Shown piece after piece: positions 18,836 to 28,054 of a stretch of DNA of 56,427 bases. The translations under genes were made by a program, and so were the position numbers. The DNA is taken from positions 1 to 56,427 of the forward strand of contig JAISPT010000040.1 in the NCBI GenBank assembly GCA_031274715.1, read 5' to 3'. The stretch is from Azonexus sp. (GTDB lineage Bacteria > Pseudomonadota > Gammaproteobacteria > Burkholderiales > Rhodocyclaceae). Numbering within the stretch: the stretch's first letter is position 1; every line of letters begins with the position of its first letter. The notes below the pieces were generated by a model. The model saw only the letters and a program-made list of their open reading frames with translations, made no database searches and had not been told where the DNA came from.

Positions 18836-19617
18836 TGAATCGTTCCGGCCCGCTCGCCGGTCGTACCCTCGGCGTCACCCGGCCGGCGGCCCAGGCCGGT
18901 CCGCTGGCCGAGGCCATCGCGGCGGCTGGCGGCACGCCGCTGCTGTTCCCGCTACTGGACATCGCCCCAGCCGCCGACCCGCAGCCATTGGCGGCTGCCG
19001 CTGAGCGGCTCACTACCTATAGCTGGGCCGTCTTCGTCAGCCCTAATGCCGTCGATCATGCCCTGCCGACGCTGCTTGCTCACGGTCCCTGGCCGTCGGA
19101 CCTGCGGCCGGTGACGGTCGGTCCGGGCACGGCGCGGGCATTGGCAGCCCGCGGCATCGGCGGCTGTCTGGTGCCGAGCGAGCGTTTCGACTCGGAAGCC
19201 CTGCTGGCCCTGCCTGAACTTGCCACCGAGCGGGTGACCGGGCAGTGGGTGGCGGTCTTTCGTGGTGACGGTGGGCGCGAACTGCTGGCTGACACCTTGC
19301 GCGCCCGCGGCGCGACTGTCGACTGCATTGCCTGCTATCGCCGCTCGCCGCCCGCCGGCGGCAGTCAGCCCCTGCTGGCTGCCTGGCGGGCGGGAGGTCT
19401 CGATGCCCTGACCGTGTCGAGCAGCGAGGGCTTGCGCTACCTGCTCGACCTGCTCGACGACGAGGGGAATCGGTGGCTGCGCGCCACGCCGCTGTTCGTG
19501 CCGCATGCCCGGATCGCTGAGACAGCGCGGCAACGGGGGTTGGATAAAATTATCCTGAGCGGTGGTGCCGACAGCGGCATCATGGCCGCTTTAGTTGCTT
19601 ATAATTGGTCGGCATGA
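18835..19617 (+). CDS. hemD: Uroporphyrinogen-III synthase
   Basis: Cyclises hydroxymethylbilane with D-ring inversion to uroporphyrinogen III. The 260-aa sequence is divergent, as is usual for HemD, but has the family words GVTRPAAQA, FVSPNAVDHAL, VGPGTARAL, FRGDGGRELL and LTVSSSEGL in the right order. Position directly after hemC and before hemX is decisive. The start overlaps the hemC stop by one base and the stop overlaps the hemX ATG. Confidence 0.95.
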   Translation: MNRSGPLAGRTLGVTRPAAQAGPLAEAIAAAGGTPLLFPLLDIAPAADPQPLAAAAERLTTYSWAVFVSPNAVDHALPTLLAHGPWPSDLRPVTVGPGTARALAARGIGGCLVPSERFDSEALLALPELATERVTGQWVAVFRGDGGRELLADTLRARGATVDCIACYRRSPPAGGSQPLLAAWRAGGLDALTVSSSEGLRYLLDLLDDEGNRWLRATPLFVPHARIAETARQRGLDKIILSGGADSGIMAALVAYNWSA

Positions 19618-20699
19618 GCACCGACAATATTTCCTCTCCCGACACCGAGCCCGCGTCGTCGCCGCCTGAACCGTCGTTGCCCGAGCTACCGCCCGAGCCG
19701 CCCGTCGTCGCGGCGCGGCGGATCAGTCCGTGGTTGTTCGTCGCCGTCGTGGCCTTGGCTCTGGCCGGCTGGCAGTGGCTGGAAACCCGCCAGCAACTCG
19801 ACGAAACCCGTCGCGAGGTGGCTCGCCGCCTGGCCGATGCCGATGCTGCCGGTAAGGAGGAGCGCGGTGCGCGCGGCCAGTTGCTGGAACAGATCGAAGA
19901 CTTGCAGGCTAAGTTCGGCGTTGTCGACAGTCGTCTGGCCGAATTTGAAAGCCAGGGCGCGGCCTTGCAGAGTATGTACGAAGATCTGGCGCGCAGCCGC
20001 GAGGAGGCGACCCTGCTCGAAGTCGAGCAGGCGCTGACGCTGGCGCAGCAGCAATTGCAATTGGCCGGCAATGTCGCCGTTGCGGTGCTCGCCTTGCAGA
20101 CTGCCGATGCCCGCCTGGCCCGTCTCGACAAACCCAGCTATCTGCCGTTGCGCAACGCGCTGGCCAAGGATTTGGGGCGCTTGAACGCGCAGCCCTTCGT
20201 CGATGTCGCCGGGATCAGCCTGCGCCTTGAGGAGATCATTGGTGGCGTTGACAAACTGCCTTTGCTTGCCCTCGATCGCCCGGCTGCGGTAGCCAAATCG
20301 ACGCCGGCCGAGGCTGAGGCGGGTGCCGCCTGGTGGCGTCTGGCCGCCGCCGATGCCTGGCAGGCATTGCGCGGCCTGGTCCGCATCCAGCGTTTCGACC
20401 GCGAGGAGCCGGTGCTGTTGGCGCCGGAGCAGAGTTTCTTTCTGCGCGAGAACCTCAAGCTGCGCCTGCTGAATGCCCGGCTGGCCCTACTCGCCCGCGA
20501 CCACGGCACCTTCCGCAGCGAATTGAAAGTAGCGCAGGACTGGCTGCAGCACTATTTCGTGGCCGATGACCCGGCGGTCAAGGAGGCCCAAGGCAAGCTG
20601 CAGCAATTGCTCGCCGCCGACCTCGGCGCTGATCTGCCGGGCCTGAGCGACAGTCTGGCGGCGCTGGCCAAGCTGCGCGGCGGCAAGGACGCGCGGTGA
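19614..20699 (+). CDS. hemX: HemX-family membrane protein
   Basis: A 361-aa protein of the proteobacterial HemX family, often misnamed uroporphyrinogen-III methyltransferase although no methyltransferase fold is present. A Pro/Glu-rich cytoplasmic leader is followed by one membrane helix near residues 38-57 (SPWLFVAVVALALAGW), then a long coiled coil and helical periplasmic region. It is linked to haem genes by position; its biochemical role is not settled. The ATG overlaps the hemD stop (ATGA). Confidence 0.9.
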   Translation: MSTDNISSPDTEPASSPPEPSLPELPPEPPVVAARRISPWLFVAVVALALAGWQWLETRQQLDETRREVARRLADADAAGKEERGARGQLLEQIEDLQAKFGVVDSRLAEFESQGAALQSMYEDLARSREEATLLEVEQALTLAQQQLQLAGNVAVAVLALQTADARLARLDKPSYLPLRNALAKDLGRLNAQPFVDVAGISLRLEEIIGGVDKLPLLALDRPAAVAKSTPAEAEAGAAWWRLAAADAWQALRGLVRIQRFDREEPVLLAPEQSFFLRENLKLRLLNARLALLARDHGTFRSELKVAQDWLQHYFVADDPAVKEAQGKLQQLLAADLGADLPGLSDSLAALAKLRGGKDAR

Positions 20700-21880
20700 G
20701 AGGCTTGTTCTGGATTCTGGCGCTGTTTGCGGCGGCGGTGGCCGTCGCTGTCGGTGCGCGGATGAACGACGGCTACGTGCTGCTAGTGCTGCCGCCCTAT
20801 CGCGCCGAGGTGACGCTGAACCTGCTCCTGATCGCGCTGGCCCTGCTGTTTCTGTTGGCTTACGGCGCCCTGCGCGCCTTGTCTTTCACCTTCGGTTTGC
20901 CTGAGCGGGCTCGCCGCTTCCGCCAGCGGCGTAGCCGCGAGCGGGCCGGGCAGGTGTTCCAGGACGCCGTCCGCCTGCTGTTCGAAGGCCGTTTTGGCCA
21001 GGCTCTGAAGAAGGCCGGCGAGGCCTACGCGACCGGTGCGGCGCCCGGCCTGTCGGCGCTGATCGCGGCCCGCGCCGCCCAACGCCTGCGCGAGCCGGAA
21101 AAGCAGCAGGACTGGATGGACAAGGCCAAAGCCAGCGATCCGCGTACCGAGGCGGCGACGTTGATGCTGGAAGCCGAAATGATGAACGAGGGGCGCCATT
21201 TCGCCGAGGCGCTGCAGGCGCTGGCCCGCTTGCAGGACAAGCAGGGGCGGCATATCGCCGCGTTGCGCCTGGAGTTGCGGGCGCGCCAGGGGGTCGACGA
21301 CTGGGACGGCGTGCTCCGGTTGCTGCGCCAACTGGTCAAGCGTGATGCCCTGCCGCCGCAGGTGGCGCGCGAAGCGCGCAGCCAGGCGCATCTCGGCAAC
21401 ATTGCCCGGCTGGCCGCCAACAACGGGTCACTGATTGCCTATTTGCGCGCCTTGCCGGCTGAGGAGCGCAGCCAGCGCGTGGTGCTGGCCGCGGCGCGGG
21501 CGCTGGTTGTCGGCGGCGCCGGCGATGAGGCGCAAAAGTTGATCGAGGCGGCATTCGAGGCGACCCATCACGACGAATGGCTGGGCGAATTACTGACTAT
21601 TTACGGCCGCCTAGCCGATGGTGACCAGCTTGAACGTATCGCCCGCGCCGAAGCCTGGCTCCGGCAATACCCAGCTGATGCCCGGCTGCTCAAGGCGCTG
21701 GGCCGGATGTGCCGGCGCCAGCGGCTGTGGGGCAAGGCGCAGAGTTACCTGGAAGCTTCGCTGGCCATCGCCCCGACGCAACAAGCGCACCTTGAACTGG
21801 CCCAACTGTTCGACCAGCTCGACCGTGGCGACGAGGCCAACCGACATTACCGGGCCAGTGCCCTGCTCGAAGCGGGCTGA
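20696..21880 (+). CDS. hemY: HemY-family TPR membrane protein
   Basis: A 394-aa inner-membrane protein with two N-terminal helices (about 3-21 and 40-63) around a GARMNDGYVLLVLPPY segment typical of proteobacterial HemY, followed by helical TPR-like repeats to the end. This is not the Gram-positive HemY oxidase. It starts with GTG overlapping the hemX stop (GTGA), so it is coupled to hemX. The pair occurs widely next to hemCD in gamma- and betaproteobacteria; its role in haem supply is inferred from that. Confidence 0.92.
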   Translation: MRGLFWILALFAAAVAVAVGARMNDGYVLLVLPPYRAEVTLNLLLIALALLFLLAYGALRALSFTFGLPERARRFRQRRSRERAGQVFQDAVRLLFEGRFGQALKKAGEAYATGAAPGLSALIAARAAQRLREPEKQQDWMDKAKASDPRTEAATLMLEAEMMNEGRHFAEALQALARLQDKQGRHIAALRLELRARQGVDDWDGVLRLLRQLVKRDALPPQVAREARSQAHLGNIARLAANNGSLIAYLRALPAEERSQRVVLAAARALVVGGAGDEAQKLIEAAFEATHHDEWLGELLTIYGRLADGDQLERIARAEAWLRQYPADARLLKALGRMCRRQRLWGKAQSYLEASLAIAPTQQAHLELAQLFDQLDRGDEANRHYRASALLEAG

Positions 21881-21907
21881 GCGGCATTTCCCGAAACCGA
21901 GACCAGC

Positions 21908-22147
21908 ATGCTGAACATCGACCTGCGCAAGATCTACAGCTTCTATCCCGTGGAGCCCAAGCCCGATCCCTCGGCTTTGCCGAGCGGCGGCGATCTCTAT
22001 TACGAGTGCCTGGATTGCACCGTCATCGTCAATTCCGTTCCCCATATCAAGGCCGCCTGCGCTTGTGGCAACCTCGCGGGTGGCGGCGGCAAGTTGACCA
22101 TCAAGGACCCGGCGCGGGTTCGGGTGGTGCGCGGCAAGCTCAAGTAG
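21908..22147 (+). CDS. Small Cys-containing protein, possible metal-binding fold
   Basis: A 79-aa protein I do not recognise by family. It begins MLNIDLRKIYSFYP and carries ECLDC and, 15 residues later, ACACG, which could form a four-Cys metal site of zinc-ribbon type. It has no signal peptide or membrane segment and ends in a basic strand. It sits 27 bases after hemY in the same direction and has codon use like its neighbours, so it is probably real and in the hem operon. Function unknown. Confidence 0.72.
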   Translation: MLNIDLRKIYSFYPVEPKPDPSALPSGGDLYYECLDCTVIVNSVPHIKAACACGNLAGGGGKLTIKDPARVRVVRGKLK

Positions 22148-22182
22148 CCGCTGGCTATCGATTGCCGGCGACTGGCAACGGG

Positions 22183-23082
22183 TTAGCCCAGCCAGTCCTG
22201 CGGCTTGAGGAAGGTTTCGACTAGTTCGGCTTCGCCGCTACCGGCTTCGGGCTGCCAGTCGTAGCGCCATTTGACGATGGGCGGTAGCGACATCAGGATA
22301 GATTCGGTGCGCCCACCGGATTGTAGGCCGAACAGGGTGCCGCGGTCCCAGACTAGGTTGAATTCGACGTAGCGACCGCGCCGGTAGGCCTGGAAGTCAC
22401 GTTCGCGCTCGCCGTAAGGCATGTCGCGGCGCTTGGCCAGCACCGGCAGGTAGGCTTGCGTGAAGGCGTTGCCGACTGCCTGAGTCAGACCGAAGCAGCG
22501 TTCGAAACCGCCTTCGTTGAGATCGTCGAAAAAGATGCCGCCAACGCCGCGCGGCTCGTTGCGGTGCTTGAGGAAGAAATACGCGTCGCACCACTGTTTG
22601 TACTTCGGGTAGAGATCGTCGCCGAACGGCACCAGCGCATCGCGGCAGGTGCGGTGAAAATGCACGACATCTTCGCGCCGGCCGTAATAGGGTGTCATGT
22701 CCATGCCGCCGCCGAACCACCAGACATCTTCTTCGCCTGCTTTGCGGGCGACGAAACCGCGCACGTTCATATGCGCCGTCGGGCAGTAGGGGTTGCGCGG
22801 GTGCAGCACCAGCGAGACGCCCAGCGCTTCCCAGGAACGGCCAGCCAGTTGCGGGCGGACGGCGGTGGCCGAGGCGGGCAGTGAGTGGCCGGTGACGTGC
22901 GAGAAATTGACGCCGCCACGCTCGAAGACATCGCCATCCTCGATCAGCCGCGAGATGCCGCCGCCGCCTTCCGGGCGCTGCCAACTGTCGGTATGGAAGG
23001 GCCGCCCGTCGAAGGCTTCCAGTTCGCTGACGATGCGGTCCTGCAGGCCGGTGAAGAAATCCTTGAGGCGGTGGCTGTCCAT
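22183..23082 (-). CDS. hemF: Oxygen-dependent coproporphyrinogen-III oxidase
   Basis: Oxidatively decarboxylates coproporphyrinogen III to protoporphyrinogen IX with O2. The 299-aa protein has the diagnostic RPEGGGGISR, DGDVFERGGVNFSHV and FGGGMDMTPYY regions. The ATG at 23082 (MDSHRLKDFF) has GGAG just upstream; an ATG at 23115 is inside the purD terminator and unlikely. Presence of this aerobic enzyme indicates a strain able to grow with oxygen. It is transcribed separately from the purD operon, behind its terminator. Confidence 0.97.
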   Translation of the reverse strand: MDSHRLKDFFTGLQDRIVSELEAFDGRPFHTDSWQRPEGGGGISRLIEDGDVFERGGVNFSHVTGHSLPASATAVRPQLAGRSWEALGVSLVLHPRNPYCPTAHMNVRGFVARKAGEEDVWWFGGGMDMTPYYGRREDVVHFHRTCRDALVPFGDDLYPKYKQWCDAYFFLKHRNEPRGVGGIFFDDLNEGGFERCFGLTQAVGNAFTQAYLPVLAKRRDMPYGERERDFQAYRRGRYVEFNLVWDRGTLFGLQSGGRTESILMSLPPIVKWRYDWQPEAGSGEAELVETFLKPQDWLG

Positions 23083-23100
23083 GAAAACTCCGGGAATGAA

Positions 23101-23136
23101 AGACGGGCGGCTCATTGCTGCATGAGCCGCCCGTCA
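23101..23136 (-). terminator. Intrinsic terminator of the dusB-fis-purH-pagP-purD run
   Basis: A perfect 13-bp stem, GACGGGCGGCTCA (23102-23114) and TGAGCCGCCCGTC (23123-23135), has an 8-base loop. Read on the minus strand it follows purD and leads into a T-rich TCTTTCATT stretch before hemF. Confidence 0.75.
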
Positions 23137-23158
23137 GAGTGGGGTGTGCTGAATGGAT

Positions 23159-24436
23159 TCAGCGATTGATGGCGCGGTGGCCGATGTCCTTGCGCAGCTG
23201 CATGCCATCGAACCGGACCTGCGCGGCGACTTCGTAGGCGCGCTTCTGGGCGAGCTTGATGTTTTCGCCGAGGGCGGTGACGCAGAGTACGCGGCCGCCG
23301 CTGGTCACTACCTGGCCGCCAGCCTCGGCTGTGCCGGCATGGAAGACGTGGGCGTCTTCGGCGAAGCGGTTGCCGGCCGGTAGGCCGTGGATGACGTCGC
23401 CTTTCTTCGGCGTGTCCGGGTAGTTGGCGGCGGCTAGTACGACGCCCAAGGCGACACGGCGGTCCCATTCGGCTTCGGCCTGGTCGAGGGTGCCGGCGAT
23501 GCCGTGCTCCAGCAGCTTGACGAAATCGGATTTCAGGCGCATCAGGATCGGCTGGGTTTCCGGGTCGCCCATGCGGCAGTTGAATTCCAGGGTCTTGAGC
23601 GAGCCGTCCTGGCCGATCATCAGGCCGGCGTAGAGGAAGCCGGTGAAGGGAATGCCATCGGCGGCCATGCCGCGCACGGTCGGCAGGATGATTTCGCGCA
23701 TCGCCTTGGCGTGGATTTCCGGCGTCACGCAGGGGGCTGGCGAATAGGCGCCCATGCCACCGGTGTTGGGGCCCTGGTCACCGTCGAAAATGCGCTTGTG
23801 GTCTTGGCTGGAAGCCAGCGCCAGCACGTTTTTGCCGTCGACCATGACGATGAAGCTGGCTTCCTCGCCATCGAGGAAATCCTCGATGACGACACGGGCA
23901 CCCGCCTCGCCGAGTTTGTTGCCAGCGAGCATGTCGTCGACGGCGGCATGCGCCTCAGCGAGGGTCATGGCAACGACGACACCCTTGCCGGCGGCCAGGC
24001 CGTCGGCCTTGATGACGATGGGCGCACCCTGGCGCTCGATGTAGGCGTGTGCCGCAGCGGCATCGGCGAAGGTCTCGAATTTGGCGGTCGGGATATCGTG
24101 GCGGGCCATGAAGCGCTTGGCGAAATCCTTAGAGGATTCAAGCTGGGCGGCTTCCTTGGTCGGGCCGAAAATCTTCAGGCCACGGGCGCGGAAGATATTG
24201 ACCACGCCGGCGGCTAGCGGTGCCTCGGGGCCGACCACGGTGAGGAGGATATTGTTCTGCTCGGCGAAATCGGCCAGAGCCTCCGGATCGGTGATGGCGA
24301 GGTTTTCCAGTTCGTGCTCGCGCGCCGTGCCGGCGTTGCCGGGGGCGACATACACTTTCTGCAGGCCGGGCGACTGCGCCAGGCGCCAGGCCATGGCGTG
24401 CTCGCGGCCGCCGGAGCCAATGACGAGTAATTTCAT
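23159..24436 (-). CDS. purD: Phosphoribosylamine-glycine ligase (GAR synthetase)
   Basis: Second step of purine synthesis: phosphoribosylamine + glycine + ATP to GAR. The 425-aa ATP-grasp protein starts MKLLVIGSGGREHA, with KADGLAAGKGV in the ATP-grasp region and NTGGMGAYSPAP and NCRMGDPE as family marks. It is the last gene of the minus-strand run that includes purH, with pagP inserted 33 bases upstream. Confidence 0.97.
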   Translation of the reverse strand: MKLLVIGSGGREHAMAWRLAQSPGLQKVYVAPGNAGTAREHELENLAITDPEALADFAEQNNILLTVVGPEAPLAAGVVNIFRARGLKIFGPTKEAAQLESSKDFAKRFMARHDIPTAKFETFADAAAAHAYIERQGAPIVIKADGLAAGKGVVVAMTLAEAHAAVDDMLAGNKLGEAGARVVIEDFLDGEEASFIVMVDGKNVLALASSQDHKRIFDGDQGPNTGGMGAYSPAPCVTPEIHAKAMREIILPTVRGMAADGIPFTGFLYAGLMIGQDGSLKTLEFNCRMGDPETQPILMRLKSDFVKLLEHGIAGTLDQAEAEWDRRVALGVVLAAANYPDTPKKGDVIHGLPAGNRFAEDAHVFHAGTAEAGGQVVTSGGRVLCVTALGENIKLAQKRAYEVAAQVRFDGMQLRKDIGHRAINR

Positions 24437-24469
24437 GCTTGCTTTTCCAAACCTGTTTCAGGGTAAAGG

Positions 24470-25033
24470 TCAGTTATCGAACGACCACTTGCCCCAGAAG
24501 AAAAGAACGTTGCCGTAACCTTTTCCACCCGGAACATAGGCTCCTTCGACCGAGACTTTTTTGTAGCCGATCGAGGCGATCGGCAATACAGCCGGGAAAG
24601 GCGTGTAGCTGCCGATATCCGAACGCGCGGTGACGAATAGGGTGTAGCCGAGGCCGGCATGCCAGTCGGAGCGGCTGCCCCACATCGCTTTCCAGGCATA
24701 TCCGGCCATCCATTGCGGCTTGAAATGCGAATCCTGGAAGCCCATCGCGTAAAGGCCGCTCCAGTTGCCCTTTTCATCGTAACGGCCACGGCCATAACCG
24801 AGGCCGAAGGGCGATTCCTGATAGTTGTCGATATTTTCACGCGAATAGGCCCAGCGCATGTGGTAGGTCTTGAACGGCAGGTAGAGCTCGGAACCTCCCT
24901 GTGTCCAGATATCGGATACTTCGGTTGATACGGCGTTCCAGCCGCGCGATAACCAGCCCTCGTCATCGGCTAACAGGGGTGTGCTGGCGATCAGACCGCA
25001 GGCGAGAAAACAGGCACGCAGAAATGTTTGCAT
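24470..25033 (-). CDS. pagP: Lipid A palmitoyltransferase PagP
   Basis: Outer-membrane eight-strand barrel enzyme that moves palmitate from phospholipids to lipid A, hardening the membrane against cationic peptides. It is 187 aa, the E. coli length. Residues 1-22 form a signal peptide (cleavage after LLA). The catalytic trio is in place: His58 in TYHMRWAYSRE, and Asp101-Ser102 in GFQDSH; DEKGNWSGLYAM is also a PagP word. ATG 25033 starts the signal peptide, so the longer frame is not used. Oddly it lies 7 bases after purH and before purD, so it is probably co-transcribed with purine genes. Confidence 0.93.
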   Translation of the reverse strand: MQTFLRACFLACGLIASTPLLADDEGWLSRGWNAVSTEVSDIWTQGGSELYLPFKTYHMRWAYSRENIDNYQESPFGLGYGRGRYDEKGNWSGLYAMGFQDSHFKPQWMAGYAWKAMWGSRSDWHAGLGYTLFVTARSDIGSYTPFPAVLPIASIGYKKVSVEGAYVPGGKGYGNVLFFWGKWSFDN

Positions 25034-25040
25034 GAAACCC

Positions 25041-26645
25041 TCAGTGGCGGAAATGACGGAATCCAGTAAATACCATGGCGATACCATGTTCGTCAGCCGC
25101 CGCGATGACTTCCTCGTCACGCATCGAGCCACCTGGTTGGATCACGGCGACGGCGCCAGCCTCGGCCAGCACATCGAGGCCGTCGCGGAACGGGAAGAAG
25201 GCGTCGGAGGCAACCACTGAACCCTTGAGTTCCAGGCCGGCGTTTTTGGCTTTGATGCTGGCGATCTTAGTCGAATCGACGCGGCTCATCTGACCGGCAC
25301 CGACGCCCAGCGTCATACCGCCGCCGCAGAAGACGATGGCATTGGACTTGACGAACTTGGCGACGCGCTCGGCAAACAGCAGGTCTTCAATTTGCTGCGC
25401 GCTTGGCTGTGCCTTGGTGACGACTTTGAGGCCGCTAGCCTGGGCGGTGAAATCATCAGCCGTCTGCACCAGCAGGCCGCCGCCGACGCGCTTGAGTTCC
25501 AGCTTGTTGAGGTCGCGGCCAAGTGGGACCACCAGTACGCGCAGGTTCTGCTTGGCGGCCAGCGCGGCCTTGGCTTCGGTGGTGAAGGCCGGGGCGATCA
25601 GCACTTCGACGAAGTGCTTGCGCTCATTCATGGCGTTGACCACGTCGATACCAACTTCGCCGTTGAAGGCGATGATGCCGCCGAAGGCCGAGGTCGAGTC
25701 GGTCTTGAAAGCCTTTTCGTAAGCGCTGGGCAGGCTGGCATCGATGGCTACGCCGCAGGGGTTGGCATGTTTGATGATGACGCAGGCCGGGGCCTCGAAG
25801 GCCTTGACGCATTCCCAAGCGGCGTCCGCGTCGGCGATGTTGTTGTACGACAGTTCCTTGCCCTGCAACTGGGCGTAGGCGGCGATGCTGCCCGCGATGT
25901 TGCCAGATGAGGCCGCGGCGTCGCGGTAGAAGGCGGCGGACTGGTGGGCGTTCTCGCCGTAGCGCAGGATTTCGCCACGGTCGAAGGCCAATTGCAGCTT
26001 GGCTGGGAAGATGGACGGGGTCGGCGCGGCTGCGGCCGGTTTGCTCTCGACGCCCTCGCCCAACCCGCTCAGCCAGTTGGCGATCATGCCGTCGTAGCGG
26101 GCGGTATGGGTGAAGGCCTTCTTGGCCAGATTGAAGCGGGTGGCCAGTTGCAGCGCGCCGCCGTTGGCCTGCATTTCGGCGAGCAGCGCTTGGTAGTCGG
26201 CCGGGTCGGTGACGATGGCGACGCCGGCGTAATTCTTGGCCGAAGAGCGGACCATGGCCGGACCGCCGATGTCGATATTCTCGATGGCATCCTCCAGCGT
26301 CACGCCGGGCTTGGCGATGGTGGCGGCGAAGGGGTAGAGGTTCACGCAGACCAGATCGATGGTCGGGATATCGTGCTGGTCGAGGGTCGCCAGGTGCTCG
26401 GCCAAGTCGCGGCGGGCCAGGATGCCGCCGTGTACCTTCGGATGCAGCGTCTTGACGCGGCCGTCGAGCATTTCCGGGAAGCCGGTGTAGTCGCCGATTT
26501 CAGTAACGGCCAGGCCAGCATCGCGCAACAGCTTGGCAGTGCCGCCGGTGGACAGCAGCTTGATGCCCTGGGCGGCGAGGCCTTGGGCGAATTCGAGTAC
26601 TCCAGTCTTGTCGGAGACGGAAATCAGGGCTTGTTTGATGGACAT
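25041..26645 (-). CDS. purH: Bifunctional AICAR transformylase/IMP cyclohydrolase
   Basis: Catalyses the last two steps to IMP. The 534-aa protein has the N-terminal cyclohydrolase MSIKQALISVSDKTG with TGG and the LHPKVHGGIL region, then the transformylase with KHANPCG and the RVDSTKIA word. The ATG at 26645 matches the usual N-terminus; ATG 26660 would add MTDKN. Upstream on the same strand is fis, 81 bases away. Confidence 0.97.
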   Translation of the reverse strand: MSIKQALISVSDKTGVLEFAQGLAAQGIKLLSTGGTAKLLRDAGLAVTEIGDYTGFPEMLDGRVKTLHPKVHGGILARRDLAEHLATLDQHDIPTIDLVCVNLYPFAATIAKPGVTLEDAIENIDIGGPAMVRSSAKNYAGVAIVTDPADYQALLAEMQANGGALQLATRFNLAKKAFTHTARYDGMIANWLSGLGEGVESKPAAAAPTPSIFPAKLQLAFDRGEILRYGENAHQSAAFYRDAAASSGNIAGSIAAYAQLQGKELSYNNIADADAAWECVKAFEAPACVIIKHANPCGVAIDASLPSAYEKAFKTDSTSAFGGIIAFNGEVGIDVVNAMNERKHFVEVLIAPAFTTEAKAALAAKQNLRVLVVPLGRDLNKLELKRVGGGLLVQTADDFTAQASGLKVVTKAQPSAQQIEDLLFAERVAKFVKSNAIVFCGGGMTLGVGAGQMSRVDSTKIASIKAKNAGLELKGSVVASDAFFPFRDGLDVLAEAGAVAVIQPGGSMRDEEVIAAADEHGIAMVFTGFRHFRH

Positions 26646-26726
26646 GTTTTTGTCGGTCATGGGAAATGAGAGGCGCATCATCGCTTGCCGGTCGCCAGTC
26701 AACGACTGACGACCCACGGCCGGCGA

Positions 26727-26960
26727 TTAGAGCAGTTGATGTTCGGTTAGTTTCTTGCGCAGGGTGTTGCGGTTGATGCCGAGCATCTCCGCCGCCAACG
26801 TCTGGTTGGCGCCGGCCTTGGCCAACACCACTTCGAGCATCGGTTTCTCGACGCTCTTCAGGACCATGTCGTAGATGGCGGCCGGCCGTTCTCCATCCAG
26901 GTCGCGGAAATACTGCTCCAGCGCGTTCGTGACGCACCGCCCCAAATCATGTTGGCTCAT
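26727..26960 (-). CDS. fis: Fis-family nucleoid-associated protein
   Basis: A 77-aa DNA-bending regulator. The C-terminal half is the HTH helix pair with GANQTLAAEMLGINRNTLRKKL, characteristic of Fis. It is shorter than E. coli Fis (98 aa), as in other betaproteobacteria, missing part of the N-terminal hairpin arms. The ATG overlaps the dusB stop by four bases, the classic dusB-fis pair. Confidence 0.95.
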   Translation of the reverse strand: MSQHDLGRCVTNALEQYFRDLDGERPAAIYDMVLKSVEKPMLEVVLAKAGANQTLAAEMLGINRNTLRKKLTEHQLL

Positions 26961-27985
26961 GCTGCCAACGCCTCCTTGTTATCGCTATTGTTTTCGTAGG
27001 TCAGGTGCGCGTGCTCTGCTGCGTAACGCAGAAAAAAATCGTTCACCGCCCCCCTTTGCTGCTCGGCGTCCGGCAGCGTATTCATCATCTTGCGGAACGC
27101 CGCTGACCCGACCAGGCCCTTGGTGTACCAGGAGATGTGTTTTCTCGCGACCTTGACCCCCGTCTCGATGCCGTAAAAGGCATACAGGTCGTCGAGATGC
27201 GCCATCAGAATGGCGTGGATTTCTGTCACTTCGGCCGGCGGCAAGTGCTCGCCGGTTTTCAGGTAATGCTCGATTTCGCGGAATAGCCAGGGCCGACCCT
27301 GGGCGGCGCGGCCGATCATGATGCCGTCGGCACCAGTGGCGTCGAGCACGTGCTTGGCTTTCTCCGGCGTTGCGATGTCGCCGTTGGCGATCACCGGAAT
27401 CTTCACCAGGGTCTTGACCAAGGCGATGGTGTCGTACTCGGCCTCGCCGGTGTACTGCTGGCAGCGGGTCCGGCCGTGGATGGCGACGGCGCGCACGCCG
27501 GCGCTTTCCGCGATGCGGGCGATGGTCGGTGCGTTCCTGTTGGTCAGGTTCCAGCCGGTGCGGAATTTCAGTGTCACTGGCGTGTTCGGCACGGCGCCGA
27601 CGACGGCATCGAGAATGCGGCCGACCAGTGCTTCGTCCTGCATCAATGCCGAGCCGGCCATCACGTTGCAGACTTTCTTGGCCGGGCAGCCCATGTTGAT
27701 ATCGATGATCTGGGCGCCGCGATCGACGTTGTGGCGGGCGGCCTCGGCCATCATCCGCGGGTCGGCGCCGGCGATCTGCACCGCGATTGGCGCTACCTCG
27801 CCGACGTGGTTGGCCCGGCGCAGCGTCTTGGCGCTGCCGTAGAGCAGCGAGTTTGAAGTGACCATCTCGGATACCGCCAGGCCGGCCCCCATTTTTTTGC
27901 ACAACTGGCGGAACGGGCGATCGGTAACCCCGGCCATGGGCGCGACGAACAGGTTGTTACGAAGCTGAAAACCGACGAATTCCAT
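26957..27985 (-). CDS. dusB: tRNA-dihydrouridine synthase B
   Basis: FMN enzyme reducing uridine to dihydrouridine in tRNA. The 342-aa protein shows APMAGVTDRPFR, the catalytic Cys in INMGCPAKKV, HGRTRCQQY and the flavin-binding NGDI and IGRAAQGRPW motifs, all of the DusB group. It heads the dusB-fis-purH-pagP-purD run. A divergence point with no gene on the plus strand lies upstream. Confidence 0.96.
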   Translation of the reverse strand: MEFVGFQLRNNLFVAPMAGVTDRPFRQLCKKMGAGLAVSEMVTSNSLLYGSAKTLRRANHVGEVAPIAVQIAGADPRMMAEAARHNVDRGAQIIDINMGCPAKKVCNVMAGSALMQDEALVGRILDAVVGAVPNTPVTLKFRTGWNLTNRNAPTIARIAESAGVRAVAIHGRTRCQQYTGEAEYDTIALVKTLVKIPVIANGDIATPEKAKHVLDATGADGIMIGRAAQGRPWLFREIEHYLKTGEHLPPAEVTEIHAILMAHLDDLYAFYGIETGVKVARKHISWYTKGLVGSAAFRKMMNTLPDAEQQRGAVNDFFLRYAAEHAHLTYENNSDNKEALAA

Positions 27986-28054
27986 GGGTGAACGGGAGCA
28001 CGGGCAAAGCAGGGGAAGCCGCGTAGTCTACCCGAGTCGGCGCCTAAAAAATAG

